The notes beneath the pieces were generated by a model. That model saw only the letters and a list, made by a program, of their open reading frames with translations. It was not told where the DNA came from and did no database searches. Source: Halomonas sp. 328 (GTDB taxonomy: Bacteria; Pseudomonadota; Gammaproteobacteria; Pseudomonadales; Halomonadaceae). From it: a stretch of 64,000 nt of DNA. The position numbers were made by a program, and so were the translations under genes. The stretch lies in assembly GCF_015645095.1 (NCBI RefSeq), contig NZ_JADOTW010000003.1:1-64000 (forward strand), given 5' to 3'. Each line of letters begins with the position of its first letter. Position 1 is the stretch's first letter. Positions 44,974 to 54,413 of this stretch are shown in pieces.

Positions 44974-45941
44974 TTCCGACCTCCCGGGAAATGCTGCCAG
45001 CCCGCCGCGCCATCCTGGGTCACGCCGCGCAGGCCGGGCGCCGCCTCGCAACGCCCGATTACCGTCAGCGGCAAGGCCTGCTCGGCCAGCCGACGCTGGG
45101 CCTCGGCGAGATGCGCCGGGGGAATCGCCAGCAGCAGTTCATAGTCGTCGCCGCCGCCGAGCGCCGCCTGCTGGGCCGCTTGCGGCCCCAGGGCCTCCAC
45201 CAGGCCCTCGCCCAGGGGCAAGGCCTCGGGCTCCAGGGTGGCGCCGACACCGGAGGCCTCGAGCAGGTGGCCGAGATCGGCCAGCAGGCCATCGGAGAGG
45301 TCGATGGCGGCACTCGCCAGGCCGCGCAGGGCCAGGCCCGCGGCCACGCGTGGCCGAGGCAGCAGATAGGCGCGCAACAGCGGATGATCGAGGTCGCGCT
45401 CGCCGGCCTGCCAGGCCGCGAGGCCGCCATGGGCGCCGCCCAGGCTGCCGGTCACCGCCAGCAGGTCGCCGGGACGGGCGCCACCGCGGCGCAGCGCCTC
45501 ATCGGGCGGCACCTCACCATGCACGGTGACACCGATGGCCAGTTGCCCGCGGGTCACGTCGCCGCCCACCAGGCTGATCTCGGCGGACTCGCAGAGCCCG
45601 TGAAAGCCGGCCGCGAAGTCCGCCAGCCAGGCGTCGTCGGCCTCGGCCAGGGTCAGCGACATCAGGCACCAGCGCGGCTTGGCGCCCATGGCGGCCAGGT
45701 CGCTGAGGCTGACTGCCAGGGCGCGATGGCCGATGGCCTCAGGGGGCGCCGCGGCGGGGAAGTGGACTTCGGCGACCGAGGTATCGACGCTGACGGCGAG
45801 CAGCTGGCCCGGGGACGGTGCCAGCAGGGTACAATCGTCGCCCACGCCCAGCACCACCCCGGCGTCCCGGGCGGGTCGCTGGAAGTGGCGGGCGATCAAT
45901 TCGAATTCGCTGGGCGCGGCGATGGCTGGGTGATATCGCAT
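44970..45941 (-). CDS. thiL: Thiamine-monophosphate kinase
   Basis: Phosphorylates thiamine monophosphate to the active cofactor. About 323 aa. Blocks: FELIARHFQRP, VVLGVGDDCTLLAPSPGQ, SVDTSVAEVHFP, ALAVSLSDLAAMGAKPRW and SLVGGDVTRGQL (Mg-ATP binding), then AIDLSDGLLADLGHLLEASGVG. It lies 12 nt after nusB and is coupled to pgpA. Confidence 0.95.
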   Translation of the reverse strand: MRYHPAIAAPSEFELIARHFQRPARDAGVVLGVGDDCTLLAPSPGQLLAVSVDTSVAEVHFPAAAPPEAIGHRALAVSLSDLAAMGAKPRWCLMSLTLAEADDAWLADFAAGFHGLCESAEISLVGGDVTRGQLAIGVTVHGEVPPDEALRRGGARPGDLLAVTGSLGGAHGGLAAWQAGERDLDHPLLRAYLLPRPRVAAGLALRGLASAAIDLSDGLLADLGHLLEASGVGATLEPEALPLGEGLVEALGPQAAQQAALGGGDDYELLLAIPPAHLAEAQRRLAEQALPLTVIGRCEAAPGLRGVTQDGAAGWQHFPGGRK

Positions 45942-45953
45942 GGGCGAGGCACC

Positions 45954-46460
45954 TCAGCGGCGGGCGCGGACCTCGGCCGAGCGCAGCCGCCCGGCCAGCT
46001 TGTCGAGGATGCCGTTGATGTACTTGTGCCCATCGGTGGCGCCGAAGGACTTGGCCAGCTCGACGCCCTCGTTGATCACCGCCCGATAGGGCACCTCGAG
46101 GCGCCGGGAGAGCTCATAGGCGCCCAGGCGCAGGATCGCCAGCTCGATCGGATCCACGTCCTCGATACGCCGATCGAGCAGGGGCGCCAGGCTGGCGTCC
46201 AGGTCGGCCTGGAAGCGCACCACGCCTTGCATCAGCTCGTGGAAGAGCGCCAGGTCGGCGATCTCCATGACCTTGTGCCAGTTCTCGTGATCCTCCAGGT
46301 CGTCGTCGGCCACCTGGCTGCGGAACTCCGCCTCCACGGTGGTGATCGACTTGCCGGTCAGCTGCCATTGATAGATGCCCTGCACCGCCAGCTCGCGGGC
46401 GGCGCGACGGCTCTGCTGAGCCTTGGAGGGCGGACGCTGGCCGCCGCGGGGTGCGCTCAT
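45954..46460 (-). CDS. nusB: Transcription antitermination factor NusB
   Basis: Binds boxA RNA with S10 and promotes antitermination on rRNA operons. About 168 aa. Helical NusB fold with [24 protein letters not shown], and conserved [48 protein letters not shown]. Start overlaps the ribH stop codon by four bases. A basic N-terminal extension ([12 protein letters not shown]) precedes the fold. Confidence 0.95.
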   Translation of the reverse strand: MSAPRGGQRPPSKAQQSRRAARELAVQGIYQWQLTGKSITTVEAEFRSQVADDDLEDHENWHKVMEIADLALFHELMQGVVRFQADLDASLAPLLDRRIEDVDPIELAILRLGAYELSRRLEVPYRAVINEGVELAKSFGATDGHKYINGILDKLAGRLRSAEVRARR

Positions 46461-46939
46461 GCCTCACCCCCGAAGCGCTTGAGCAGGGAGACCATTTCCA
46501 TGGCCGCCATGGCCGCCTCGGCGCCCTTGTTGCCGGCCTTGGTGCCGGAGCGCTCGATGGCCTGCTCGATGGAGTTGACGGTCAGCACGCCGTTGGCGAC
46601 GGGGGTATCGAACTCCAGCTGCAGGTTGCCGAGCGCCGCATTGCAGCCACCGGCCACGTACTCGAAGTGAGGGGTGCCGCCGCGGATCACCGCGCCAAGG
46701 GCGATCACCGCATCGGGACGCACCACCTGCAGGGCGCGCTTCACCGCCAGCGGCAGCTCCCAGGCCCCCGGGACATGGACGATATCGATATTGTCGGCGT
46801 CCACGCCGTGCCGAGTCAGGCTGTCCACGGCACCGTCCACCAGGCTGTCCACCACATGGTGGTTGAACCGGCCTACCACGATGACGTAGCGGCCATCGAC
46901 ATCGGTGAAACTGCCTTCGACTTGGGAGATCGCTTGCAT
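46457..46939 (-). CDS. ribH: 6,7-dimethyl-8-ribityllumazine synthase
   Basis: Makes the lumazine precursor of riboflavin from ribityl-aminouracil and dihydroxybutanone phosphate. About 160 aa. Visible: [100 protein letters not shown]. Position ribB-ribH-nusB matches Pseudomonas. Confidence 0.96.
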   Translation of the reverse strand: MQAISQVEGSFTDVDGRYVIVVGRFNHHVVDSLVDGAVDSLTRHGVDADNIDIVHVPGAWELPLAVKRALQVVRPDAVIALGAVIRGGTPHFEYVAGGCNAALGNLQLEFDTPVANGVLTVNSIEQAIERSGTKAGNKGAEAAMAAMEMVSLLKRFGGEA

Positions 46940-47031
46940 GCTTGCATTCCTGCTTGATCGCTAGTGCGCCCGAGGCGCCCAACGGCGGGCCCGAGGCCCG
47001 CCCCTATTGAAGAGTCGGCGGTGACGGGGGC

Positions 47032-48207
47032 TCAGGGGCCGACCCGATCCACCACTTCCAGATCGAAACCCGACAGGGCCGAGAACTTCCACGGCGAGCT
47101 GAGCAGCCGCATCTGCCCCACGCCCAGGTAACGCAGGATCTGCGAACCGGTGCCGATGGTCAGGTAGTTGCCGGCGCCATCGGAGTCGCTGGTGCGCGGC
47201 GCCCGCTTGCGCTCCAGCAGAATATCCAGCTGGTCCTTGAGGTCCTGGTGGGGGCGGCCATCGTCGAGCAGCACGAAGACGCCGGCCTCGGCGGCAGCCA
47301 CTTCGGCCAGGGCCGCGCTGGCGGTCCAGCTCTGGCTCTCCGGCTTGGCCAGGGTCAGGAGGTCGCGCAGGGTATCGGCCAGGTGCACCCGCACCGTGGT
47401 GGGGGTGTCCGGATGGGGACGCCCCTTGACCAGGGCCAGGTGGTGGGCGCCCTGGATGCTGTCGCGGAATACATGCAGGCTCAGCTCGCCGAAGGCGGTG
47501 GTGACCGGGGTCGCCTCCAGGTGCTCCACGGTATGCTCGTTGTGGATGCGATAGTGGATCAGATCGGCGATGGTGCCCATCTTGATGCCGTGCTCGGCGG
47601 CGAAGCGCTCCAGCTCCGGGCGCCGCGCCATGCTGCCGTCCTCGTTCATCACCTCGCAGATCACGCCGCAGGGCTCGAGGCCGGCCATGGCGGCCAGGTC
47701 ACAGGCCGCCTCGGTATGGCCGGCACGGCGCAGCACGCCACCGGGTTCGGCCATCAGCGGGAAGATATGCCCCGGCTGGACGATGTCCTCGGCCTTGGCA
47801 TCGCGGGCCGCGGCCACCTGCACGGTGCGTGCCCGGTCGGCAGCGGAGATCCCGGTGGTCACGCCCTCGGCGGCCTCGATGGAGAGGGTGAACTTGGTGC
47901 CGAAGCCGGAGCCGTTGTCGCTGACCATCAGCGGCAGCTTGAGGCGCTCGCAGCGCTCCCGGGTCATCGGCAGGCAGATCAGGCCACGGGCGTGCCGCGC
48001 CATGAAATTGATATGCTCGGCCTCCACCTTCTCGGCGGCCATGATGATATCGCCTTCGTTCTCGCGATCCTCGTCATCCATCAGGATGACCATCTTGCCC
48101 TGGCGAATGTCCTCGACCAGGGCCTCGATGCTGGCCAGCCCGGTAGCGGGCTCGGCGGCCTGAGCGGCGGACTCGGGGGAAGCCGAATCCTGGGAAGAGT
48201 GCGCCAT
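47032..48207 (-). CDS. ribB: 3,4-dihydroxy-2-butanone-4-phosphate synthase with a degenerate GTP cyclohydrolase II domain
   Basis: Residues about 25-225 are a complete RibB domain: [69 protein letters not shown]. The C-terminal half (about 230-391) has the RibA fold ([13 protein letters not shown]) but not the zinc-binding cysteines of active GTP cyclohydrolase II, so the first pathway step probably needs a separate ribA. About 391 aa. A Ser/Ala-rich N-terminus of about 24 residues is extra. Upstream stands the repeat array where riboflavin synthase is expected. Confidence 0.92.
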   Translation of the reverse strand: MAHSSQDSASPESAAQAAEPATGLASIEALVEDIRQGKMVILMDDEDRENEGDIIMAAEKVEAEHINFMARHARGLICLPMTRERCERLKLPLMVSDNGSGFGTKFTLSIEAAEGVTTGISAADRARTVQVAAARDAKAEDIVQPGHIFPLMAEPGGVLRRAGHTEAACDLAAMAGLEPCGVICEVMNEDGSMARRPELERFAAEHGIKMGTIADLIHYRIHNEHTVEHLEATPVTTAFGELSLHVFRDSIQGAHHLALVKGRPHPDTPTTVRVHLADTLRDLLTLAKPESQSWTASAALAEVAAAEAGVFVLLDDGRPHQDLKDQLDILLERKRAPRTSDSDGAGNYLTIGTGSQILRYLGVGQMRLLSSPWKFSALSGFDLEVVDRVGP

Positions 48208-48290
48208 GGGATCTCCGAATAGCTAGGGATGCCGGGCGTCGCCACCAGGCGACGGTTGCGTTGCCAAACACCAACGCCCGCATCGGGTCG

Positions 48291-48764
48291 GCGCTCAGGG
48301 TACCTTGGTCGAACGCCAGGCGCTAGTGGTTGGCCACCCATACAGGCCGCTAGCCGGCCATCTGCCAAAGCGCCCTTGGCGCTCAGGGGCTCTCTTGGGT
48401 CGAACGCCGGGCGCTAGTGGTTGGCCACCCATACAGGCCGCTACCCGGCCATCTGCCAAAGCGCCCTTGGCGCTCAGGGGCTCTCTTGGGTCGAACGCCA
48501 GGCGCTAGTCCAAGGCCGACCGTCACCGACCGGTGAAACTCGTACCAAAGCGCCCTTGGCGCTCAGGGGCTCTCTTGGGTCGAACGCCGGGCGCTAGTGG
48601 TTGGCCACCCATACAGGCCGCTACCCGGCCATCTGCCAAAGCGCCCTTGGCGCTCAGGGGCTCTCTTGGGTCGAACGCCAGGCGCTAGTCCAAGGCCGAC
48701 CGTCACCGACCGGTGAAACTCGTACCAAAGCGCCCTTGGCGCTCAGGGGCTCTCTTGGGTCGAA
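48291..48764. repeat. Tandem array of alternating 91/89-bp units between ribB and ribD
   Basis: Two almost identical 180-bp blocks (48364-48543 and 48544-48723, one difference) each hold an A unit (91 bp) and a B unit (89 bp). A and B share a 54-bp core that begins ccaaagcgcccttggcgctc and ends cgctagt; the rest differs (A: ttggccacccatacaggccg; B: ccaaggccgaccgtcaccga). A diverged A unit precedes (48291-48363) and a core fragment follows (48724-48761) inside the ribD 3' end. The core contains the hairpin agcgcc-ctt-ggcgct. No long coding frame of the expected size crosses the array. Confidence 0.93.
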
Positions 48765-49897
48765 GGTTTGATTGCGGCCTTGGGTCGGGCGGTAATCCGC
48801 CAGTCCTGGCCGATGGCGCGGATATCGAGGATCTCCAGGGGGCGCTGCTGGGCCATGCGCTCCAGGCCCGGCAACTGGAACAGCGGCCGCGCCTCGCCGC
48901 CCAGCAGGGTCGGCGCCATAAAGAGCTGCAGCTCGTCCACCAGGCCGGCATCGAACATGGCCCCGGCCAGCGTTGCCCCCGTTTCCAGGAGCACCTCGTT
49001 GCTCTCCTCGACGCTGGCCAGGTGATGCAGCAAGGCGTCCAGATCGACCCGGCCACCCTCTCCCACCGGCAGCACCAGCACTTCGGCGCCGGCGGCCTCC
49101 AGGCGCTCACGCCGCTCGACATCCTCACTGCAGGTGGCCACCAGGGTCCGTCCGGGCTCGCGCAGGCAGGCCGCCGCCTCGGGCAGCCGCAGCCGGGAGT
49201 CCACCACCACCCGCAGTGGCTGACGCTCGGCGATGGCCTCGGCGTCCTCGAGCCCCAACTGGTCGGCGCGCACCGTCAGTCGCGAGTTATCGAAGATGAT
49301 CGACTCCACCCCGGTCATCACCGCGCTGGACCGGGCGCGCAGGCGCTGCACGGCGGCGCGGGCCTGGGGGCCGGTGATCCACTGGGACTCGCCGGACGAC
49401 ATGGCGGTGCGACCATCCAGACTCATGGCCATCTTGAGGCGTACGAAGGGGCGGCCCTCGCTCATGCGACGAATAAAGCCCGGATTCAGGCGCCGGGCCT
49501 CGGTCTCCAGCAGGCCGCTGGCCACCTCGACTCCCGCCTCGCGAAGAATGGCGAAGCCCTGCCCCGCCACCCGGGGGTTGGGGTCCTGCATGGCGGCCAC
49601 CACTCGAGCCACGCCGGCCTTGACCAGGGCCCGGGCGCAGGGGCCGGTGCGCCCCTGGTGAGCGCAGGGCTCCAGGGTCACGTAGGCGGTGGCCCCCCGG
49701 GCGGTGTCACCGGCCGCCCGCAGCGCCAGGATCTCGGCATGGGGCTCGCCGGCGCGGCGGTGGAAGCCCTCGCCCACGCAACGACCGTCCTTGACCAGCA
49801 CGCAGCCGACGCGGGGGTTGGGGTGGGTGGTATAGCGACCGCGCCGCGCCAGGGTCAGGGCGCGGGCCATCCACTGCTCGGGGGTCGGCGTCGTCAT
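48743..49897 (-). CDS. ribD: Bifunctional riboflavin deaminase/reductase RibD
   Basis: Two consecutive steps of riboflavin synthesis. About 384 aa. Deaminase domain (about 1-145) with zinc motifs GEPHAEILAL and TLEPCAHQGRTGPCARAL; reductase domain (about 150-370) with RLKMAMSLDGRTAM, and SGESQWITGPQARAAVQRLRA. The last codons, from about residue 379 (STQESP and stop), are shared with every core unit of the adjacent repeat array, so the array either grew from the ribD end or runs into it. ATG at 49897. Follows nrdR by 17 bp. Confidence 0.95.
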   Translation of the reverse strand: MTTPTPEQWMARALTLARRGRYTTHPNPRVGCVLVKDGRCVGEGFHRRAGEPHAEILALRAAGDTARGATAYVTLEPCAHQGRTGPCARALVKAGVARVVAAMQDPNPRVAGQGFAILREAGVEVASGLLETEARRLNPGFIRRMSEGRPFVRLKMAMSLDGRTAMSSGESQWITGPQARAAVQRLRARSSAVMTGVESIIFDNSRLTVRADQLGLEDAEAIAERQPLRVVVDSRLRLPEAAACLREPGRTLVATCSEDVERRERLEAAGAEVLVLPVGEGGRVDLDALLHHLASVEESNEVLLETGATLAGAMFDAGLVDELQLFMAPTLLGGEARPLFQLPGLERMAQQRPLEILDIRAIGQDWRITARPKAAIKPSTQESP

Positions 49898-49914
49898 GCA
49901 ACTCCTTGGGAACG

Positions 49915-50391
49915 TCAGTCGTCGTGGGGCGAGAAGTGGGGTTCCTGGGCCAGGCGATCGATCTCGGCACGGAACTCGTCGAGATCCTGGAAGCGGCGGT
50001 AGACGGAGGCGAAGCGGATATAGGCCACCTGGTCGAGACGCTTGAGGGCCTGCATCACCTCTTCACCGATATCCCGCGCCTGGATCTCCCGCTCGCCCCG
50101 GGCACGCAGCCGCTGGCGAATCCGCTCCACGGCGGCCTCCATGGACTCGGCGCTGACCGGGCGCTTTTCCAGGGCCCGCAGCATGCCGGCGCGCAGCTTG
50201 GCCTCGTCGAAACTCTCCCGGGAGCCGTCCGTCTTGATCACCCGGGGCATCACCAGCTCGGCGGTCTCGTAGGTGGTGAAGCGCTCGCCACAGGCCGCGC
50301 ACTGGCGACGGCGACGCACCTGGTCGCCCTCCACCACCAGACGGGAGTCGGTGACCTTGGTGTCATGGGCACCGCAGAAGGGACAATGCAT
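49915..50391 (-). CDS. nrdR: Transcriptional repressor NrdR
   Basis: Represses ribonucleotide reductase genes when nucleotide levels are high. About 158 aa: zinc ribbon ([17 protein letters not shown] and [13 protein letters not shown]), then ATP-cone (about 50-140, [21 protein letters not shown]). First gene of the nrdR-ribD operon, as in Pseudomonas and E. coli. Divergent from dsbG. Confidence 0.96.
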   Translation of the reverse strand: MHCPFCGAHDTKVTDSRLVVEGDQVRRRRQCAACGERFTTYETAELVMPRVIKTDGSRESFDEAKLRAGMLRALEKRPVSAESMEAAVERIRQRLRARGEREIQARDIGEEVMQALKRLDQVAYIRFASVYRRFQDLDEFRAEIDRLAQEPHFSPHDD

Positions 50392-50481
50392 GGCTGGGTT
50401 CCGGGATTTACTATGGGCTGGGTTGGGTCCTATTGTAGCGACTCGCCGATACCTCGCCCAGCCACCATCACCGGAGTCACC

Positions 50482-51234
50482 ATGTCACTTCGCGCCTGCC
50501 TACTCGGCCTTCCGCTACTCGCCACCAGCCTCGCCCTGGGAGCCGACCCACTGCCCGCCCCCATCGCCGCCCTGGAACGCCAGGGCCTGACCATCCATGG
50601 CAGCTTCACGGCCCCGGGCGGCCTCACCGGCTATGCCGGCAGCTACCAGGGACGGGAACTCGCCGCCTACCTGCTGCCGGATGGCGAGCATGTGATCGTC
50701 GGCACCCTGCAGGACGGCGAGGGCAATGATCTCAGCGCCGCGCCCCTGGAGCAGCTGGTGCGGGCGCCCCAGGATGCCCAGACCTGGGCGGAGCTCGAGG
50801 CCAGCACCTGGATCGCCGATGGCCGCGACGACGCCGAGCGCATCATCTACACCTTTACCGACACCCGCTGCCCCTACTGCGACGCCTTCTGGGAGCAGAC
50901 CCGCCCCTGGGTCGAGGCCGGCCAGGTGCAGTTGCGCCATATCATGGTGGGGGTGCTGAGCAGCCAGAGCCCCCGGGAAGCGATCGCCCTGCTGGCCAGC
51001 GACGACCCGGCCGCCGCCCTGGCGGCCCACCAGGCCGGCGCCGAGATCACGCCCCTGGAGCGACTGCCCCGGGCCCTGGAAGAGGCCCTCTACGAGAACC
51101 AGCAGTTGATGCACGGCCTGGGGGTGATGGCCACGCCCAGCAGCTTCTACCACCACGGCGACCTGGTGGAACTGGCCCAGGGCCTACCCGCCGAGGACGA
51201 GCTGGAGCGGGTGATGGGCGGCCCACGCCCCTGA
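50482..51234 (+). CDS. dsbG: Thiol:disulfide interchange protein DsbG/DsbC-type
   Basis: Periplasmic disulfide isomerase/reductase. About 250 aa. Signal peptide [21 protein letters not shown], an N-terminal dimerisation domain (about 25-110) and a thioredoxin fold with the active site [13 protein letters not shown] and the cis-Pro region [15 protein letters not shown] matches DsbG. ATG at 50482 with ggag five bases upstream. Reduction by DsbD would be expected; DsbD is not in the window. Confidence 0.86.
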   Translation: MSLRACLLGLPLLATSLALGADPLPAPIAALERQGLTIHGSFTAPGGLTGYAGSYQGRELAAYLLPDGEHVIVGTLQDGEGNDLSAAPLEQLVRAPQDAQTWAELEASTWIADGRDDAERIIYTFTDTRCPYCDAFWEQTRPWVEAGQVQLRHIMVGVLSSQSPREAIALLASDDPAAALAAHQAGAEITPLERLPRALEEALYENQQLMHGLGVMATPSSFYHHGDLVELAQGLPAEDELERVMGGPRP

Positions 51235-51358
51235 GCGCCCCGGCGTCAGTGGGTGTCTGCCTGAATCCTGACCGAGATCATGTCAAGGCGAGCCATTCGC
51301 CCCCTCCGGGATGCTAGGATGCCCACTTCACGACCCCACCTGATCCAATAGAGAGCAA

Positions 51359-51379
51359 GGGGCGCCGCTGGGGCGCCTC
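51359..51379 (+). other. Hairpin in the leader of the MASE3 protein gene
   Basis: ggcgcc-gctgg-ggcgcc plus flanking pairs forms a stable stem ending 7 nt before the ATG at 51386. No ribosome-binding site lies between hairpin and start; the purine run aagggg is on its left edge. It could limit translation. Confidence 0.5.
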
Positions 51380-51385
51380 AATACA

Positions 51386-53932
51386 ATGACAACTTCTTCC
51401 TCATCCCCTACCGATAGCGGCGCATCCAGGGAACGGAACACGGCGCTCTTCGGTGTCCCGCAACTCGCCATCCTCGGCCTCACCCTGTGGATCCTGCACC
51501 TGCTGGCTCGCGAGCATTTTCTGCTCTTCCATACCCTGGTGGAGCTGAGTCGCGTGGTCATTCTGGGCGGCATCTTCGTGCTCGCCTGGCACACCCGCCA
51601 CTGGACGTGCCAGGGCCTGCTGCGCATTCTCGGCATGGCGGCCGTGCCCATCGCCGGCCTCGAGCTGCTTCACGCCCTCACCTACCGCGGCATGGGGATC
51701 TTCCCCGAGGATGCCAACCTCCCCACCCAGCTATGGATCGGCTTTCGCTACCTGGAGGCGGCCGCCTTCCTGCTGGCCGCCTGGTGGTGCGATCGCCGCG
51801 TCAATGCGGGACGCGTGCTGGCCGGTTTCAGCGCCGCCGGCCTGGTGATCGGCACCCTGATCTTCTCCGGGCGCTTTCCAGACAGCTTTATCGAGGGCCA
51901 GGGCCTCACCGACTTCAAGATAATCAGCGAGTACCTGATCATCGCGGTCTTCGCCGCCAGCATGCTGCTACTCCATCGCCGCCGCCGGCGGCTGGATCCG
52001 GGCATCTTCCGGCTGATGCTCGCCGCGCTTCTGTGCGGGATCCTCAGCAGCGCGGCCTTCACCCGTTATGCCGATGTCTTCGACATGGCCAACGAGGTCG
52101 GCCACTACTTCCTGCTGATCTCGGGCTATCTGGTCTATCGCGCCATCCTGGTGAGCGGCCTGGTCGCCCCCTACCGGCTGCTGTTTCGCAGCCTCAAGCG
52201 CAAGGAGCAGCAGCTCGAGACGATGGTGGCCGAGCGCACTCACGCCCTGCGCCACACCCAGGCCCTGAACCAGGCCTTCTTCGAACACTCTCCCGCCGCG
52301 CTTTGCCTGACCGATACGCAAGGGCGCCTCACCCTCACCAACCCGGCCTTCGAGGCGCTGCTCGACCACTCCCACGAGGAAGGAGACGGCAGGCGACCCA
52401 CTCAGTCTCTGGCCGACGCTCAAGCCACCCCCTTCCTCACGGGGGCCCTACAGTGCCAACGGCAGCGAGCCCCGCACTTCTGCCGGCATGAGCTGATGAT
52501 CGACGGCCAGCCGCGCCGGCTCGAAACGGTGCACTTCCCACTGCTCACGCCGGATGGTGAACTGGCCGGCAGCGGCACCATCGCCAGCGATGTGACCGAG
52601 CAGTGGGCCGCCCGGCAACGCATCGAGCAACTGGCTCGCTTCGATGAGCTGACTCGGCTACCCAACCGCACCCACTTTGCCGAGCTGGCCCGGGAACGCT
52701 TGGCGGCGTCCTCCTCCCCCGCCCTGGCACTGATCTATCTCGACCTGGATCACTTCAAGTTCATCAACGACTCCCTCGGCCACGAGATCGGCGACCAGCT
52801 GCTCCAGCACCTGGCCCGGCGCCTCGAGGCGCTGGCGGGCGCCCTCGGCCCCCTCTGCCGCCACGGTGGCGACGAGTTCCTGATGCTTATCGACCAGGAA
52901 AGCGCGGCGCAGCTGCCGCCATTCCTGGCCAGCCTGCTGGAGCGGATCGCCGCCCCTCTGACCCTGGAGGGCCACGAGCTGACCACCACCGCTTCGGTCG
53001 GCGTGGCCCGCTACCCCGATGACGGCGAGTCGCTGACGGCCCTGCTGCGTCACGCCGACATGGCCATGTATGCCGCCAAGGCCGACGGCCGCAACACCTG
53101 GCGCTGCTTCAGCGCCGACCTCGAGGCCCAAGCCCAGGAACGACTGGCCCTGCTCGGCCGGCTGCATGGCGCCCTGGCCAACGGCGAGCTGCGGCTGGAC
53201 TACCAGCCGCAGTGGACCCTCGCCACGCGCCGGCTCATCGGCGCCGAGGCCCTGCTGCGCTGGCATCACCCCGAGCTCGGCGAGGTCTCGCCGGCCCGAT
53301 TCATTCCCCTGGCCGAGGAGAGCGGCCTGATCGTCACCCTCGGCGACTGGGCCCTCGAGCAGGCCTGCCACCAGGCCGCGGCCTGGCACGCCCAGGGCCA
53401 TGCCGACCTGGTGGTGGCGGTCAATCTCTCGGCGGTCCAGTTCCAGCGCGGCGACCTCTGCCACAGCGTGGCCCGGGCCCTCGAGGCGTCGGGGCTGCCG
53501 GCCGCCTGCCTGGAGCTGGAGCTGACCGAATCGCTCTTCCTGCAGGACCACGAGGCCCTGCACCGAACCCTCGAGGGCCTTAAGGCGCTGGGCGTCAAGC
53601 TGGCCATCGACGACTTCGGCACCGGCTACTCCAACCTGGCCTACCTGAAGCGCTTCGCCGTGGACAAGCTGAAGATCGACCGCTCCTTCATCGCCGACAT
53701 GGACACCGACCCCGAGACCCACTCGATCGTGCAGGCGATCACACAGATGTCCCATGGCCTCGGGCTGAAGGTGATCGCCGAGGGTGTCGAGTATGAGGGC
53801 CAGGCCGAGCGGTTGGCGCGGCTGGCCTGCGACGAGGTTCAGGGCTTCCATTTCGGCCGCCCGATGAGCCCGCAGGCCCTGCTGGCCCTGGCCGAGCGGC
53901 GCCCCCTCGCCGACCGGGTTCCCGCCCCATAA
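51386..53932 (+). CDS. MASE3-PAS-GGDEF-EAL cyclic-di-GMP membrane protein
   Basis: About 848 aa. An N-terminal MASE3-type membrane sensor (about 20-265, seven or so helices, e.g. LLHALTYRGMGIFPEDANLPTQ and MANEVGHYFLLISGYL), a PAS domain (about 290-405), GGDEF (RHGGDEF at about 492-498, no RxxD inhibitory site) and EAL (GAEALLRWHHPE at about 620, AVNLSAVQF, ELTESLF, DDFGTGYSN, KIDRSF, AEGVEYEGQ). All catalytic residues are present, so it may act as cyclase, phosphodiesterase or both. The MASE3 ligand is unknown. Translation may be influenced by the leader hairpin. Confidence 0.92.
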   Translation: MTTSSSSPTDSGASRERNTALFGVPQLAILGLTLWILHLLAREHFLLFHTLVELSRVVILGGIFVLAWHTRHWTCQGLLRILGMAAVPIAGLELLHALTYRGMGIFPEDANLPTQLWIGFRYLEAAAFLLAAWWCDRRVNAGRVLAGFSAAGLVIGTLIFSGRFPDSFIEGQGLTDFKIISEYLIIAVFAASMLLLHRRRRRLDPGIFRLMLAALLCGILSSAAFTRYADVFDMANEVGHYFLLISGYLVYRAILVSGLVAPYRLLFRSLKRKEQQLETMVAERTHALRHTQALNQAFFEHSPAALCLTDTQGRLTLTNPAFEALLDHSHEEGDGRRPTQSLADAQATPFLTGALQCQRQRAPHFCRHELMIDGQPRRLETVHFPLLTPDGELAGSGTIASDVTEQWAARQRIEQLARFDELTRLPNRTHFAELARERLAASSSPALALIYLDLDHFKFINDSLGHEIGDQLLQHLARRLEALAGALGPLCRHGGDEFLMLIDQESAAQLPPFLASLLERIAAPLTLEGHELTTTASVGVARYPDDGESLTALLRHADMAMYAAKADGRNTWRCFSADLEAQAQERLALLGRLHGALANGELRLDYQPQWTLATRRLIGAEALLRWHHPELGEVSPARFIPLAEESGLIVTLGDWALEQACHQAAAWHAQGHADLVVAVNLSAVQFQRGDLCHSVARALEASGLPAACLELELTESLFLQDHEALHRTLEGLKALGVKLAIDDFGTGYSNLAYLKRFAVDKLKIDRSFIADMDTDPETHSIVQAITQMSHGLGLKVIAEGVEYEGQAERLARLACDEVQGFHFGRPMSPQALLALAERRPLADRVPAP

Positions 53933-53936
53933 CGCG

Positions 53937-53966
53937 CGCTCCCCGCCGGCAGGCCGGCGGGGAGCG
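53937..53966. terminator. Bidirectional hairpin between convergent genes
   Basis: gctccccgccgg-cagg-ccggcggggagc, a 12-bp perfect stem, lies between the stop codons of the MASE3 protein gene and the YeeE/YedE gene. Short of a T-run on both sides. Confidence 0.65.
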
Positions 53967-53999
53967 GTTCAAGGTAGGCTGAACGAACGAAGGAAAGGA

Positions 54000-54413
54000 T
54001 CAGCCCCGGGAAGGAATCACCCGGGCCAGGTACCAGCCCGCCAGCATGGCCAGCACCATGGCCAGCAGCGGGGCGCTCAGGCCCGCAAGGGAGGCAAAGG
54101 CCGGCCCCGGGCAGTAGCCGGAGAGGCTCCAGCCCACCCCGAACAGCGCCGAGCCCCCGATCAGGCGGGCATCGAAGTCACGCCGGGTCGGCAACTGGAA
54201 GGCCGTGCCCAGCAGCGGCGCGCCGCGACGCCATACCAGCCGGTAGCCGATAAAGGTGGTGGTGACCGCCCCGCCCAGCACGAACATCAGGGTCGGATCC
54301 CAGGCCCCGGCGATATCCAGGAAGCCCAGCACCCGGGCCGGGTCGGTCATGCCGGAAATGGCCAGCCCCAGGCCGAACAAGAGCCCGGCGAGATAGCCCA
54401 TCAAGGCCTTCAT
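54000..54413 (-). CDS. YeeE/YedE-family (DUF6691) membrane protein, half 2
   Basis: About 137 aa with four membrane segments. The family motif with a central Cys is visible in LFGVGWSLSGYCPGPAFASL. Paired with the upstream half it forms the two-part transporter seen in sulfur-handling operons; YeeE-type proteins take up thiosulfate or other small sulfur compounds. The ATG overlaps the stop of the upstream gene by four bases. End of the sulfur operon. Confidence 0.82.
   Translation of the reverse strand: MKALMGYLAGLLFGLGLAISGMTDPARVLGFLDIAGAWDPTLMFVLGGAVTTTFIGYRLVWRRGAPLLGTAFQLPTRRDFDARLIGGSALFGVGWSLSGYCPGPAFASLAGLSAPLLAMVLAMLAGWYLARVIPSRG

Noticed and set aside
48208-48300. FMN riboswitch upstream of ribB
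   Set aside because: None of the conserved RFN core (such as a cag-gcgggg followed by a gaaagtcccc-like stretch) is visible on the minus strand.
48229-48508. Short plus-strand frames in the repeat array encoding Arg/Gly/Ala-rich peptides
   Set aside because: They exist because the repeat units happen to lack stops in that frame; no ribosome-binding site and no change pattern of selected protein.
48291-48764. The repeat array as a CRISPR locus
   Set aside because: Units are about 90 bp, with no short repeat plus unique spacer pattern; the spacers themselves repeat, and no cas genes are near.
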